64,000 bases of DNA from Pelagicoccus sp. SDUM812003. GTDB lineage: Bacteria > Verrucomicrobiota > Verrucomicrobiia > Opitutales > Opitutaceae. The notes below the pieces were generated by a model. It saw only the letters and a program-made list of their open reading frames with translations, was not told the DNA's origin and ran no database searches. The stretch is taken from contig NZ_JARXHY010000014.1 in assembly GCF_031127815.1 (NCBI RefSeq), positions 105,707 through 169,706 of the forward strand. Direction: 5' to 3'. Position numbers and translations under genes: made by a program. Below are positions 28,611 through 45,981 of the stretch, piece after piece. Positions within the stretch are counted from its first letter, which is position 1. Each line of letters starts with the position of its first letter.

Positions 28611-30452
28611 TCACTCCATGCGCACCTGGAACTCCACCTTCCAACGGCGATCGGAGTCGGCGTGCTGCATCCAGAGTTCCAAGTTGCCCAGCTCAGTCAC
28701 CACCGAGTTGAGAAAAACCGGTATCGGCTGCCCGTCGGGAAAGGCTTCCATGGGCGGCAAGGTGATTTCCAGCTTGCTGGTCTCCTCCAGGTTCCTTTCC
28801 GCGTTGCTCACCACATCCCCCGGTTCATCGCCGCTGCGAATCTCCGATGAGAAGAAACGGAAAACTGCCGCCTTGCCGGTCACCAGTCCGAATCGGCGAC
28901 CTTCCAGCATATGCGAGCTCCCCTCCTCCATGCCTTGCGGCACCACGCAGACCGCCTTCACCGGCGGCTTGAAGCCGGGCACCGCAGGACGCGAGGATTC
29001 CAGCCCCACGTAGTAGGATCGCGCCGTGCCCGCTCGGATGCGAATCCCCTGACCGCTGACGCGATTTCGTCCGTAGCACGCCGCTCCCTTGGCCACCGCC
29101 AGATCTGGCTGAAAGCCCTGCAGCTCTCGCGGAGCCGTCCCGCACCAGCTGGCCAGCAGGTCCAGCACGCGGGCTCGAATGGCGTCGGCCTTGAACACGC
29201 CGCCGTTGAAAAGAACCGCGGTGGGCTTCAAAAGGGAGCCATCGAGAGCGTCGACCGAGTCGCCGATGAGCGCTGATAGGGCTTCGCTGGTTTTCACGTT
29301 TTGCAGGCTGCGAGCAAGGAATCGGGCTAGATGTTTGCTCACGACCGCGTCGGAAGCGTACGGGAGGCCGAATTCCTGCAGCGCCGCACCGCCCTCTTCC
29401 ACCGGCATGTCATCCTCGGCGGTCATGGCGAAGAAGCCGTCGATGACCACTGCCTCCAGAGTCTCGCGGCTCAGTGTAGTCGAGACCGTCCCAGCGAAGA
29501 GACTCGACCCTCGCGAAGGCACGGAAATCGGCAGTTCGTGGAGCGAGAGGTCCTCGAAAAGCTTGGCCTTCGCTTGGCTGGCCGCGTGTACCAAAGCGAG
29601 GAATTGCCAGTCGTCGATCTCGGAGCCTCCATCCTCCAGCTGAGCTTGCAGGGTGTAAGCCAGAGCGAGGTCCATATTGTCGCCGCCGAGCAAGATGTGT
29701 TCGCCCACACTGACACGCTCCACCGCGAGGTTGCCGTCTTCCTCGCTCACCGCGATAAGACTGAAGTCGGCCGTGCCGCCGCCCACGTCGCAGACCAGAA
29801 TCACATCGCCCGCTTGCACCTGTTTGCGCCAGTCGGCCCCCGCTTGCTCGGTCCAGGCGTAAAAGGCGGCCTGCGGTTCTTCGAGCAATACCGGTTCCGG
29901 AAAGCCTGCCGCCGCGGCGGCGTCTGCGGTAAGCTTGCGGGCCACTTCGTCGAAGGAAGCCGGGACCGTGATCACGATTTGCCCGTCATCCCAGTTCCAT
30001 TGGCGGCCTTCCAGCTGCTCGGCGTGCAGGACGCCTGCCTTCAGGTGCTGGAGATAGCGACGGGAGGCCTCGACGGCCGATACCTTCGCCTCCACCGATT
30101 CGGAATTCCACGGCAGCACTGCGGACTGCGGATCGATGTGCGGGTTCGAAAGCCAGGACTTGGCGGAGGTGACCAAGCGATCCGGAACCTGGGCCCCATG
30201 CTCGCGAGCGAACGAACCGACGATCTGCCGAATCTCGCCCTCGCTCCAAGGCAAGCGGAGCGATTCCTCCGAAAACTCGCCAGCTTCAGGCAAATAAAGC
30301 GCGGAAGGTAGAGAGGGGCGCTCGCCGACTTGATTGGGTGCGAGAATCTGCGTGACGTTTACTACGCGACTTTCGCCGGATTCCAAATCGCACAAGCTCA
30401 CCGCGCTGTTGCTGGTGCCAAGATCGATGCCGATGACAAATTTCTTATCCAT
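28611..30452 (-). CDS. Divergent Hsp70 family protein
   Basis: The 613 residues form an Hsp70 ATPase with IGIDLGTSNSA at 7-17, VTSAKSWLS near 94, EEPQAAFY at 191 and DVGGGTADF at 222-230. LFNGGVF stands in place of the usual VGGS loop. A shortened beta substrate-binding-like region follows (LEITLPPMEAFPDGQPIPVF), without the DnaK helical lid. It shares unusual blocks with the downstream large Hsp70 (SAKSWL, LLEEPQAAFY, LLGGDN, SRGS-LFAG, GLPYA-D), so the two are old paralogues. Distinct from canonical dnaK, and no dnaJ or grpE is nearby. Confidence 0.87.
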   Translation of the reverse strand: MDKKFVIGIDLGTSNSAVSLCDLESGESRVVNVTQILAPNQVGERPSLPSALYLPEAGEFSEESLRLPWSEGEIRQIVGSFAREHGAQVPDRLVTSAKSWLSNPHIDPQSAVLPWNSESVEAKVSAVEASRRYLQHLKAGVLHAEQLEGRQWNWDDGQIVITVPASFDEVARKLTADAAAAAGFPEPVLLEEPQAAFYAWTEQAGADWRKQVQAGDVILVCDVGGGTADFSLIAVSEEDGNLAVERVSVGEHILLGGDNMDLALAYTLQAQLEDGGSEIDDWQFLALVHAASQAKAKLFEDLSLHELPISVPSRGSSLFAGTVSTTLSRETLEAVVIDGFFAMTAEDDMPVEEGGAALQEFGLPYASDAVVSKHLARFLARSLQNVKTSEALSALIGDSVDALDGSLLKPTAVLFNGGVFKADAIRARVLDLLASWCGTAPRELQGFQPDLAVAKGAACYGRNRVSGQGIRIRAGTARSYYVGLESSRPAVPGFKPPVKAVCVVPQGMEEGSSHMLEGRRFGLVTGKAAVFRFFSSEIRSGDEPGDVVSNAERNLEETSKLEITLPPMEAFPDGQPIPVFLNSVVTELGNLELWMQHADSDRRWKVEFQVRME

Positions 30453-30596
30453 GTGAAAAACCGAGGTAGTGTGTTGCCTACTGAAATTACTTCAAAATGC
30501 GCTTCCGCTAACGCCAAGGGTGGAGCGGACCTCCGGACTCGCTCTTTCTGCAACGAACCGAAACACGACAGTCGGAGCCAAATCGCAAAAGGGCCC

Positions 30597-31211
30597 CTAT
30601 TTCACTTCCACCTGGGCGGGAGCGATGGGCGCGCGCGATGGGCCGTCGACCTTGATCACTCGCGGCAGGTTGACCGAACGGGCCTTCCAGCCCTTGTGCA
30701 CCAGCTTGCCCTTGCGCGGACCGTCGCCCGAAACCGAACCTGTCACGCGATACGCCTCGCCGGCGTCCGCCGGCACGGTGATGGTGGAGCCTTCCTTCTC
30801 GGAACTGACCGGCTCCACGATGAACATCTCGTCGAAGGCGGCCCGACAGCCTTGATGAACTACGCGCGCCGCCGCCCCGACCTGGGCGTCGCTGTACTTG
30901 CTGATGTCGTCCATGAGGAAGTCGACCAGTCGACCTTTGCTCTGCAGAGCCCCGATGACGGCGAGCACTTCCGCTTCGGCCACATTCTTCGTAGGAGCAG
31001 GCGGAGGTGGAGCAGGAGGCGCAGGCGCGTCCACCTCTCGAGGGGTCCGCTGCGGCGCGTTGGGAGCGAGAGCGCTTTTCAGCACCAGCCAGAGAGCGAA
31101 CGCCAAGGAACCCGCTACGCAGTAGGTCGCGTACTGGGAAACAGCGGGGGCCAGAGCGAGCCCGTTGAGAAGAGCGATGATAACACCTGCGACGAGCGCG
31201 TTGCTTTTCAT
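30597..31211 (-). CDS. DUF2760 family membrane protein
   Basis: The 204 residues begin with two hydrophobic helices (about 5-23 and 27-46). A Pro/Ala-rich linker (60-75) and a cytoplasmic or periplasmic domain follow, with GRLVDFLMDDISKYSDAQVGAAARVVHQGCR, LEPV-like IVEPV, TVP and GKLVHKGWKA, ending in APAQVEV. These blocks match what I remember of DUF2760. No function is known. It is the first gene before two divergent Hsp70s on the same strand (144-base gap), an arrangement I believe recurs in other bacteria. Confidence 0.75.
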   Translation of the reverse strand: MKSNALVAGVIIALLNGLALAPAVSQYATYCVAGSLAFALWLVLKSALAPNAPQRTPREVDAPAPPAPPPPAPTKNVAEAEVLAVIGALQSKGRLVDFLMDDISKYSDAQVGAAARVVHQGCRAAFDEMFIVEPVSSEKEGSTITVPADAGEAYRVTGSVSGDGPRKGKLVHKGWKARSVNLPRVIKVDGPSRAPIAPAQVEVK

Positions 31212-31463
31212 GATACTGAGTTGATTTGAAATGGGATTGGCCCGCGACCGAGCACGGACGAGAGTTGTCTTCGTTTTAAGAGGACCAGCGAGTCAAGAGT
31301 CCAACTGAAAACGGATTCGTCGTTAACTCGTTTGAAAGCAAGGTCCGAGCCAGACGTTGACCTAGCAAAGGGTTGCGAGCCCGAAGACGGACGACAGACT
31401 GGCCTTCGAAATCGCTCTTTCGCCATTTCACTCGCCTAGCCCCGCAACGTATCCCAATCGCCC

Positions 31464-32912
31464 ATGTCCCCTGACTTCCTCGTGCTCGCATCTGGCGCCG
31501 TCGACCTGAGCCCTTTGATCAACCTATGCGCTGGTATCGCTTTTGTGGTCATTTCGATAGCCGCTCTTCGCATCCATCCGTTTATCGCCCTGATCCTAGC
31601 GGCCGCCCTCGTGGGCACGCTAAGCAACCTCGCTGGAGCCAGCGAAGGCAATGCAGTCGTCACGGCAATCAGGGATACCATGCTGCAATTTGGATCCACC
31701 GCGGGTGGCATCGCTTGGATCATCGCGCTCGCAGCGATCATCGGACTCTGCTTAATGGAAAGCGGAGCGGCGGATCGAATCGTGCGAAGCATGATCAAGG
31801 TATTTGGAGAGAAACGGGCGGGCGTCGCCATGCTGATCTCCGCCTTCCTGCTTTCGATTCCCGTATTCTTCGACACAGTCTTCTACTTGATGGTGCCGCT
31901 GGCCCAAGCCCTGGCATTTCGACTCGGCAAACGCTACGTGCAGTTCATCGTAGCGATCTGTATCGGAGCCGCCATTACACATAGTCTCGTACCGCCTACG
32001 CCGGGACCGCTGATCGTCGTGGAAGCGCTGCAGATCAATCTCGGATTCAGCATCATCGGAGGCCTCGCCCTCGGCATTTTGCCCGCCCTCGCCGGCATGC
32101 GCCTTGGCGTCTGGCTCGACAAGCGACTCGACCTGCCCTTGCGCGACGGCGGTTTGGTCAGGATCAAGGATCTGGAGGCGATCGTGAACAAAACAGACGA
32201 CCAGCTGCCCGGCATATTCGTATCCAATCTCCCGGTACTTCTTCCAGTTTTCCTCATCTCGCTCGCTTCATTCGTCACGGAGTTCTCGAATCCCGAAGCG
32301 CTCGGCTCGCTGTACTCGGTCATCGAGGTTTTTGGATACAAGCATGTCGCCATGTTTCTCGGGGCCATAATAGCGATCTACCTGCTAGCCCGTCAGGAAA
32401 AGCTCAACAAGACAGAGCTTTGGAAGCGACTGGAGGAGCCGCTCGCAACGGCGGGCACGATTATCCTCATCACCGCTGCGGGCGGGGCTTTTGGCGGCAT
32501 GATTAGACAATCAGGGATTGGAGACACCATAATCGCTATGACGGAGGGAAGCGACGTTTCCTACGTCGTGCTCGCGTGGATCGTGGCGGCCGTCATGAAG
32601 GTGGCTCAGGGATCTTCCACCACATCGATGATCACCACTTCCGGAATCATGGCTGGCATCGTCGCCACTCTCTCCGCGAGCAGCGTCACCCTGGGATTCG
32701 ATCCCTTCTATCTCTTCGCAGCGATCGCGTTCGGAGCCATGTTCGGCTCATGGATGAACGACAGCGGCTTCTGGATCGTCTGCAAGATGACCGGCTTCAC
32801 CGAAGCCGAAACCCTCAAGACCTGGACCCTTTCAGTGAGCGTGATTTCGCTGATCGGACTACTCGAACTGCTGCTCCTTTCGAGACTGCTGCCCTTCCCT
32901 TTCGGAAACTAG
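31464..32912 (+). CDS. GntP-type gluconate/organic acid permease
   Basis: The 482 residues hold about 12 hydrophobic segments, making an inner-membrane transporter. The signature ITHSLVPPTPGPL near residue 172, SIPVFFDTVFYLM, and AQGSSTTSMITTSGIMAGI match the GntP family (gluconate, and in relatives glycerate, idonate or serine uptake). The substrate cannot be told. It is transcribed alone, divergent from the DUF2760 gene with 252 bases between, and ends only 13 bases from the convergent S9 peptidase gene. No clear ribosome-binding site precedes the chosen ATG. Confidence 0.9.
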   Translation: MSPDFLVLASGAVDLSPLINLCAGIAFVVISIAALRIHPFIALILAAALVGTLSNLAGASEGNAVVTAIRDTMLQFGSTAGGIAWIIALAAIIGLCLMESGAADRIVRSMIKVFGEKRAGVAMLISAFLLSIPVFFDTVFYLMVPLAQALAFRLGKRYVQFIVAICIGAAITHSLVPPTPGPLIVVEALQINLGFSIIGGLALGILPALAGMRLGVWLDKRLDLPLRDGGLVRIKDLEAIVNKTDDQLPGIFVSNLPVLLPVFLISLASFVTEFSNPEALGSLYSVIEVFGYKHVAMFLGAIIAIYLLARQEKLNKTELWKRLEEPLATAGTIILITAAGGAFGGMIRQSGIGDTIIAMTEGSDVSYVVLAWIVAAVMKVAQGSSTTSMITTSGIMAGIVATLSASSVTLGFDPFYLFAAIAFGAMFGSWMNDSGFWIVCKMTGFTEAETLKTWTLSVSVISLIGLLELLLLSRLLPFPFGN

Positions 32913-32925
32913 CCGAGCTATTAAC

Positions 32926-35343
32926 CTAGAGCCCCATATGGGTCAGAATGAAAGCTTCGGTCTCGTTTAAGGAATGGTTCCAGCCAAATGCGTCATGACC
33001 GTGCCCATCTTCCGGGTACAAAATCAACGCATATTCCTTCCCTGCTTTCTCCATCGCTTTTGACATGATACGAGCTTGATCGATATCCACACGCCTGTCT
33101 CGTTCTCCCTGGATAATCAAAATGGGTCGCTGGAATGCATCCACATAATTAACGGGAGACACCCGCTCGATGTAAGCTGAATCGACACGACTCTCGAGTA
33201 TTTCCTTCCAGAAGTGATACTTGAACCGGTTGTGAACGTACAGATCGTTTCGCAGCATCGCTTTCATATGGCTGGGGGCCGCTGTGGCCACACCACATCG
33301 ATATAGTTCAGGGTAACGTACCATGCTCATGTAGACGGAATAGCCTCCCCAACTTCCGCCGACTATCGCTACCCTTGCTTTTTGGGCGATCCCATTCTCG
33401 ATTGCCCAGTTCACAGCATCCGCGATATCGTCGATCGGAGTCGTATCCAGATTTCCGACAATCCCATCGAGTTTAAACGCTCTTCCGAATCCAGCAGACC
33501 CACGATAGTTCACCTCCAATATCGCAAACCCCCTCGTCGCATAAAATTGGGTGATAGGAGAATAGGTCAACAAGTCGCGACTAGTAGGCCCTCCGTGAAT
33601 ACTCGCTATTAAAGGCAATGGCGTTCCATCCCAATCTGGGGGAGTCGTCAAATAGCAGAGAATGCTCTGACCATCTCTAGCTTCGACATGAATAGGACGA
33701 GTTGTCGCTAAGTTCTGGTCCAATATAGCCAAGTTTGTCGTATATAAGTTTCGAAGCGATTTAGCTGCCTCACTGTAGAGGTAATACTCGCCAGGCGATT
33801 GGTCACCGAAGCTCCTGAAAACGATGGCTTTCCCCTCAAGATCCCAAGATATCGGTTTATGTTGCAAATGGGGCAAGGCGCTCTCGACCTGCCGCTGAGC
33901 CGCCTCGAACCTCGGGTCAAACCAAACTACTTTGTATCGATCTTTCCAATACCCTATTCCGATCACCTCGTAGTTCCGGTTTCGAAACAGGTCCACCGCC
34001 GGATAGTCGCCCCCAACATCATATTCGTCATCCTGCCAAAGAACCTCTTCGACTTTCCCTGATTCGATATTGTACCGACAAAGCGAATACTTATCACCTC
34101 CACGGTGAGCAGAGACTATCAACGTGTTTTCATCGCCACCAAAACCTTCAACATAGACTGAGTGGTCGACCTCATCTTTTCCAGAACGAGTAAACTGGAT
34201 CTCAAGCTCATTGTTTTGATGTTCCAGATCTCGCCATCGTTTCGAATCACCGTCCCTGTACCGAAACTCAAGTTGGCCATCGCTATACTGCTGTTTCAAT
34301 CTAAGCCGGCCATTGGCATCCAAGTAGCAAGCGTCCCATAACTCGCCGATTTCTAATAACACCCGCTTACCTTTTACGCAGTCGACGGTGGCGAAATGTT
34401 TACCACGGCCAATTGCTTTTGTCGTATGCGAATACGTGACCGCATGGGTGCTATCCGGAAGCACTCTTAGGATTCTCAAGGTCTCACGCCCTTCCAGCAA
34501 TTCGACCTTGCCGGAAAACGCGTGCAATGAGTTCAGCTCGCGATCTGCTATGAACAGCAAAACCTCATCGCTCAACCACTCCAGGTCAGACACTGCTTCA
34601 TCGTACTCCCCGACCTCAACACTTTGCAGGATACTCAGCGACTCTACGTCAAAGACGACGAGGCGATGATGCGTTTTATCATCTCGATAGGTAGCCACGA
34701 GCTTGCCGTTCGGCGAAACGACATGGGGGTAATGGTTAACACGTTGAAACAAGGCTACAGCTGGAACGCCTGAAGACCGATCCAGCAAAGTCTCGTATTC
34801 CTCCTCCAGACTTCGACCGGCAATCGAGTCACCCGTCCTCAACTCTCGACCACGCTCGAAGATATGAAGGCTCCCAATCGCGTCGACCTGGGCAGGCATT
34901 TTTATCGCTATCTTCCTCTTCTTCCCAGCTCTCAAGCTTCCCACCGAATCATAGTAGGTCGCCAAGGCATCATTGGACTGAAACAAAAGGAGGAAAAAAC
35001 AGTTACTAACGTTGCGATCCGCAGTCAGAGAGATCGTCATCTCAAAGCTGTTTTTCCCCGCTTTCATTTTATTGTTTTTGAGCACGCGAGGATCTCTAGC
35101 TTCACCGAAATCGACATCCACAAATCCCTCCGCGTAGGACTCAGCAGCTACAAAACGGGTACGTTCATGCTCCGACTTTTTTGCCCTTCCTTTGGAGTCT
35201 TCGACAATCAAGGTGTCTGAGCGTATTCCAATCACACGACGGAATTCCCCCTTGTGATCGACTTGCATCTCAATTTGCCCCCAGGCGCAGGTTACGAAAC
35301 ACAACGTAGACAGTATGAGAAGGGAGACGAAATTACGGGGCAT
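32926..35343 (-). CDS. Secreted S9 family (prolyl oligopeptidase-type) peptidase
   Basis: The 805 residues start with a signal peptide (MPRNFVSLLILSTLCFVTCAWGQ, in part). An N-terminal half of irregular beta blades (a probable propeller) precedes a C-terminal alpha/beta-hydrolase domain. The triad is Ser664 in VGGSWGGYSV, Asp749 in QGERDRRVD and His781 in PEDGHGH. This is the acylaminoacyl-peptidase/dipeptidyl-peptidase type. Probably periplasmic or exported, cutting short peptides. The gene is visibly AT-richer than its neighbours and uses more A/T-ending codons, which suggests transfer. Confidence 0.9.
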   Translation of the reverse strand: MPRNFVSLLILSTLCFVTCAWGQIEMQVDHKGEFRRVIGIRSDTLIVEDSKGRAKKSEHERTRFVAAESYAEGFVDVDFGEARDPRVLKNNKMKAGKNSFEMTISLTADRNVSNCFFLLLFQSNDALATYYDSVGSLRAGKKRKIAIKMPAQVDAIGSLHIFERGRELRTGDSIAGRSLEEEYETLLDRSSGVPAVALFQRVNHYPHVVSPNGKLVATYRDDKTHHRLVVFDVESLSILQSVEVGEYDEAVSDLEWLSDEVLLFIADRELNSLHAFSGKVELLEGRETLRILRVLPDSTHAVTYSHTTKAIGRGKHFATVDCVKGKRVLLEIGELWDACYLDANGRLRLKQQYSDGQLEFRYRDGDSKRWRDLEHQNNELEIQFTRSGKDEVDHSVYVEGFGGDENTLIVSAHRGGDKYSLCRYNIESGKVEEVLWQDDEYDVGGDYPAVDLFRNRNYEVIGIGYWKDRYKVVWFDPRFEAAQRQVESALPHLQHKPISWDLEGKAIVFRSFGDQSPGEYYLYSEAAKSLRNLYTTNLAILDQNLATTRPIHVEARDGQSILCYLTTPPDWDGTPLPLIASIHGGPTSRDLLTYSPITQFYATRGFAILEVNYRGSAGFGRAFKLDGIVGNLDTTPIDDIADAVNWAIENGIAQKARVAIVGGSWGGYSVYMSMVRYPELYRCGVATAAPSHMKAMLRNDLYVHNRFKYHFWKEILESRVDSAYIERVSPVNYVDAFQRPILIIQGERDRRVDIDQARIMSKAMEKAGKEYALILYPEDGHGHDAFGWNHSLNETEAFILTHMGL

Positions 35344-35495
35344 ACGGAATGGTAGTTACACCTACTTATTAACTCGTAGAAAACGCCTTTATCAATTCCA
35401 AAACAAACGGGACACAAAATCGATCTCCAGTAGGTTGAGCGACGAAACGAAAACCCGTCTCCCCAAAACGCTCACCTGATCGCAAACGAGGGCGC

Positions 35496-36650
35496 TCAGT
35501 CTGTCAGTTCCAACAAATTGGATACATCGACGAAGTGTGGGATGCCGAGGGTGAGGCAATGCAGGAAGCCGCCGGTCGCCACGAGATGATCCGCAGGCAC
35601 AGCGACCACGTCCCACTTGGGAAGCAAGGAACGAAAGGTCTCGAAGACGCGAGCTTCGACATCAGCATCCACATCGGAATAACTGGGGACCAGCATCAAG
35701 CCGTTCGCATAGAACACGTTGGTATAGGAACGCCAAAGTCCGTCTTTACGGGGAGCGAGCGGTATGCGGTGGATTTCCAGCGGCCGGCCGTCGACCGTTT
35801 GCTCAGCGAGATATCTCGTCGCTTCCTCAAGGCTGTCCCGCACCGACTGATCCTCGCCGGGCAATGCCTCGGCCACAACCACTGTATTCGAATTGAGAAA
35901 GGTCATGAACATGTCGGCATGCCCAGTTCCTTCGCCTGGCAACGGCGGCACCACGGTGAAGGTTTTCAAGGCTAGGTAGGAGCTCATCAGTCCCATGAAC
36001 TCCTCGGAGCTGAATTTCCGAAACCGATTTCGATCGATCAGCTTGGACGTGGAGACGCCAAATCCATTGCCATTGTGCACCAGGTTTCCTCCTTCGAGAG
36101 CGATCGGCACATAGGAACACTGTAGATTCAAGGCGTTCGCTAAGATAAGGGGCAACTGGTCGTCCAGAGGTCTATTTCCCAGCTCGTCGCGAGCAGCGTA
36201 GTAGGTATCGACCACCGATGCGGAACCATCCGAGCGTCGCACGAAAATCGGCCCGAAATCGCGTATCCACATGGAGTCCAGCTGATGGGTCAGAAAGTGC
36301 ACCCGCTCGCGGGAAACACCTGCCTCCTCCAAGGCTTCGCGTCCGTCAAGCACCTGCTCTGGCCCCGCCACGATGGCAATCACCGGAGCTCGCTCCGAAA
36401 TCAACTCAACCAAACGGGCAAAGAGTTCGGGATGGAAATGCACCAGTTCGTTGGCCGACAGAAGCACTGCGGAAAGCCGACCGAATTCGCCTTGTATGCG
36501 CACCGGTACCGGCAGAGCTCGATGAAACGCGTCGCGACGATTTTGCGCCGATGCCGGTAGCACGTTTGAAAGCGGTTCGTCTGCCGTTCGCTGCGAGTAA
36601 AGCAGGTCGAAGGCAGCGAGGAGAAACAGAGTCAGAGAGGCGATTCTCAT
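35496..36650 (-). CDS. Secreted agmatine deiminase / peptidyl-arginine deiminase family protein
   Basis: I choose the ATG at 36650 (384 residues) because it begins a signal peptide (MRIASLTLFLLAAFDLLYSQ). The frame stays open further upstream but lacks similarity. Family motifs are MWIRDFGPIFV, LEGGNLVHNG, GTGHADMF with catalytic His244 and GGFLHCLTLGIP with nucleophile Cys365. Relatives hydrolyse agmatine or the guanidino group of arginine. The signal peptide is unusual for agmatine deiminase and suggests a periplasmic substrate. It lies upstream of rpoC's terminator in genome order but is a separate unit. Confidence 0.83.
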   Translation of the reverse strand: MRIASLTLFLLAAFDLLYSQRTADEPLSNVLPASAQNRRDAFHRALPVPVRIQGEFGRLSAVLLSANELVHFHPELFARLVELISERAPVIAIVAGPEQVLDGREALEEAGVSRERVHFLTHQLDSMWIRDFGPIFVRRSDGSASVVDTYYAARDELGNRPLDDQLPLILANALNLQCSYVPIALEGGNLVHNGNGFGVSTSKLIDRNRFRKFSSEEFMGLMSSYLALKTFTVVPPLPGEGTGHADMFMTFLNSNTVVVAEALPGEDQSVRDSLEEATRYLAEQTVDGRPLEIHRIPLAPRKDGLWRSYTNVFYANGLMLVPSYSDVDADVEARVFETFRSLLPKWDVVAVPADHLVATGGFLHCLTLGIPHFVDVSNLLELTD

Positions 36651-36763
36651 CGGCGAAACCAATAGGTCGGAAGCAGGATTGCTGTGTTTGCAGAAACGAA
36701 AACGAACACCAATAGGCAAGCTGAATTCAGAGCCCTCACCCATCGACCGTTCCCGCAAACAAA

Positions 36764-36794
36764 AAGGCCGTATCCTGCGAGAGGATACGGCCTT
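36764..36794 (-). terminator. Terminator after rpoC
   Basis: A perfect 12-pair stem (AAGGCCGTATCC arms, 7-base loop TGCGAGA) lies 22 bases past the rpoC stop. It is followed on the minus strand by TTTTGTTTG, a T-rich stretch. A strong Rho-independent terminator for the tuf-rpoC region. Confidence 0.9.
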
Positions 36795-36816
36795 CGAAAG
36801 GTTGTTAGGGAAACGC

Positions 36817-40962
<4,146 letters not shown>

Positions 40963-40990
40963 GTTATAAAATCCTCAGTCGGTTGGTTGT

Positions 40991-44764
<3,774 letters not shown>

Positions 44765-44861
44765 GTGAATCTGTGCTAGATGTGGGCGAAATTTGGTAAG
44801 GTCGGCTAGTGGGAAACAGGCTGCGATCGCTTAGATCGACGCCCGGCTAATAAACGCGAGA

Positions 44862-44891
44862 AAGACAGGCGCGCTGATTCGCGCCTGTCTT
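44862..44891 (-). terminator. Hairpin between rplL and rpoB, probable partial terminator
   Basis: A perfect 12-pair GC-rich stem (AAGACAGGCGCG arms, 6-base loop) lies in the rplL-rpoB gap. Downstream on the minus strand the T-run is interrupted (TCTCGCGTTTATT), so read-through is likely. E. coli has a partial terminator at the same place that lowers rpoBC expression relative to the L10/L12 genes. The same role is inferred here. Confidence 0.6.
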
Positions 44892-44929
44892 GAAAGTAAA
44901 AAGCTGTGAAAAGCAACGTGCAACAAGGC

Positions 44930-45316
44930 TTACTTAACTTCGACCTTAGCGCCAGCAGCTTCGAGCTTGGACTTGACCTCTTCGGCTTCTTCCTTGGAAA
45001 CGCCTTCCTTAACAGGCTTGGGCGCGCCTTCAACGAGGTCCTTGGCTTCCTTCAGTCCGAGACCGGTGATGCTACGTACTTCCTTGATCACGTTGATCTT
45101 CTTGTCGCCAGCGGCGGCGAGGATTACGTCGAACTCAGTCTTTTCTTCTGCAGGAGCAGCAGCTTCACCGCCAGCGCCAGGAGCTGCAGCAACAGCTACG
45201 GGAGCAGCTGCGGATACGCCCCACTTTTCTTCGAGGTCCTTAACGAGACCTGCGATTTCGAGTACGGTCTGGCCGCTGAGCCATTCGATTACGTCTTCTT
45301 TATTGATGTCTGCCAT
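44930..45316 (-). CDS. rplL: 50S ribosomal protein L7/L12
   Basis: Stalk protein that recruits translational GTPases. The 128 residues have the N-terminal dimerisation helices ([22 protein letters not shown]), an Ala/Pro-rich hinge (about 38-57) and the C-terminal factor-binding domain ([22 protein letters not shown], in part). Follows rplJ by 132 bases. Confidence 0.98.
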   Translation of the reverse strand: MADINKEDVIEWLSGQTVLEIAGLVKDLEEKWGVSAAAPVAVAAAPGAGGEAAAPAEEKTEFDVILAAAGDKKINVIKEVRSITGLGLKEAKDLVEGAPKPVKEGVSKEEAEEVKSKLEAAGAKVEVK

Positions 45317-45448
45317 CTTCGTAGTGATCGGCTAGTTCGGAGCGATCTCCTCGTTTAAGAGCATAGGCCCCTAGCCTGAATCTTTGTGTTATGGTTTTGT
45401 TGAGACGAAGGCATCCAAGCCCTCGAAAGTGTTGATATGAAACGAGTC

Positions 45449-45961
45449 TTATTCGCCCTTGTCGGCTTTGGCCTGCAGCACGTTGAGCATGGCCTGCGGC
45501 ACGCCGTTGAGGACGAACACCAGGCTCTGCGCGGGCTGGCTGAGCAGACCGAGCAGCTGGGCCCGGAGAGCTTCCAGGCTTGGCAGCTTGGAAAGGGCCA
45601 CGATTTCATCCCTGTCTAGACGCTGGGCGCTAAGAATGCCCACCTTGACGTCCATCTTGTCCTTCTTGTCGAAGTACTTGGTCAGGATCTTGGCCACGCC
45701 GGAGGGATTCTTGCCACCGATGACGATAGCGTTTTGACCAGCGAGGTGCTCGTCGATTTCCGGATAGCCGCGGTCGCGGGCGGCAACCTTAAGGATGTTG
45801 TTCTTGATTACGTGGAACTCGGCCTCTTCCTTGTTGAGCTCGTCGCGGAGCTCAGCGATGTCGACCACGGTGGCTCGCTCGTAATTGGCGAGGAACATGT
45901 AGTCGGACTTGTCGAGGTGAGTGTTTACTTCTTCAACGAGAAATTTCTTTTCAGGTCTCAT
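45449..45961 (-). CDS. rplJ: 50S ribosomal protein L10
   Basis: Base of the L7/L12 stalk. The 170 residues start MRPEKKFLVEEVNTHLDKS and include DYMFLANYERATVVDIAELR and the C-terminal helix that binds L12 dimers (QSLVFVLNGVPQAMLNVLQAK). In E. coli L10 with L12 represses this operon; the 132 bases to rplL show no obvious target. Confidence 0.96.
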   Translation of the reverse strand: MRPEKKFLVEEVNTHLDKSDYMFLANYERATVVDIAELRDELNKEEAEFHVIKNNILKVAARDRGYPEIDEHLAGQNAIVIGGKNPSGVAKILTKYFDKKDKMDVKVGILSAQRLDRDEIVALSKLPSLEALRAQLLGLLSQPAQSLVFVLNGVPQAMLNVLQAKADKGE

Positions 45962-45981
45962 GGTATGCGATCCTCCTGGGC

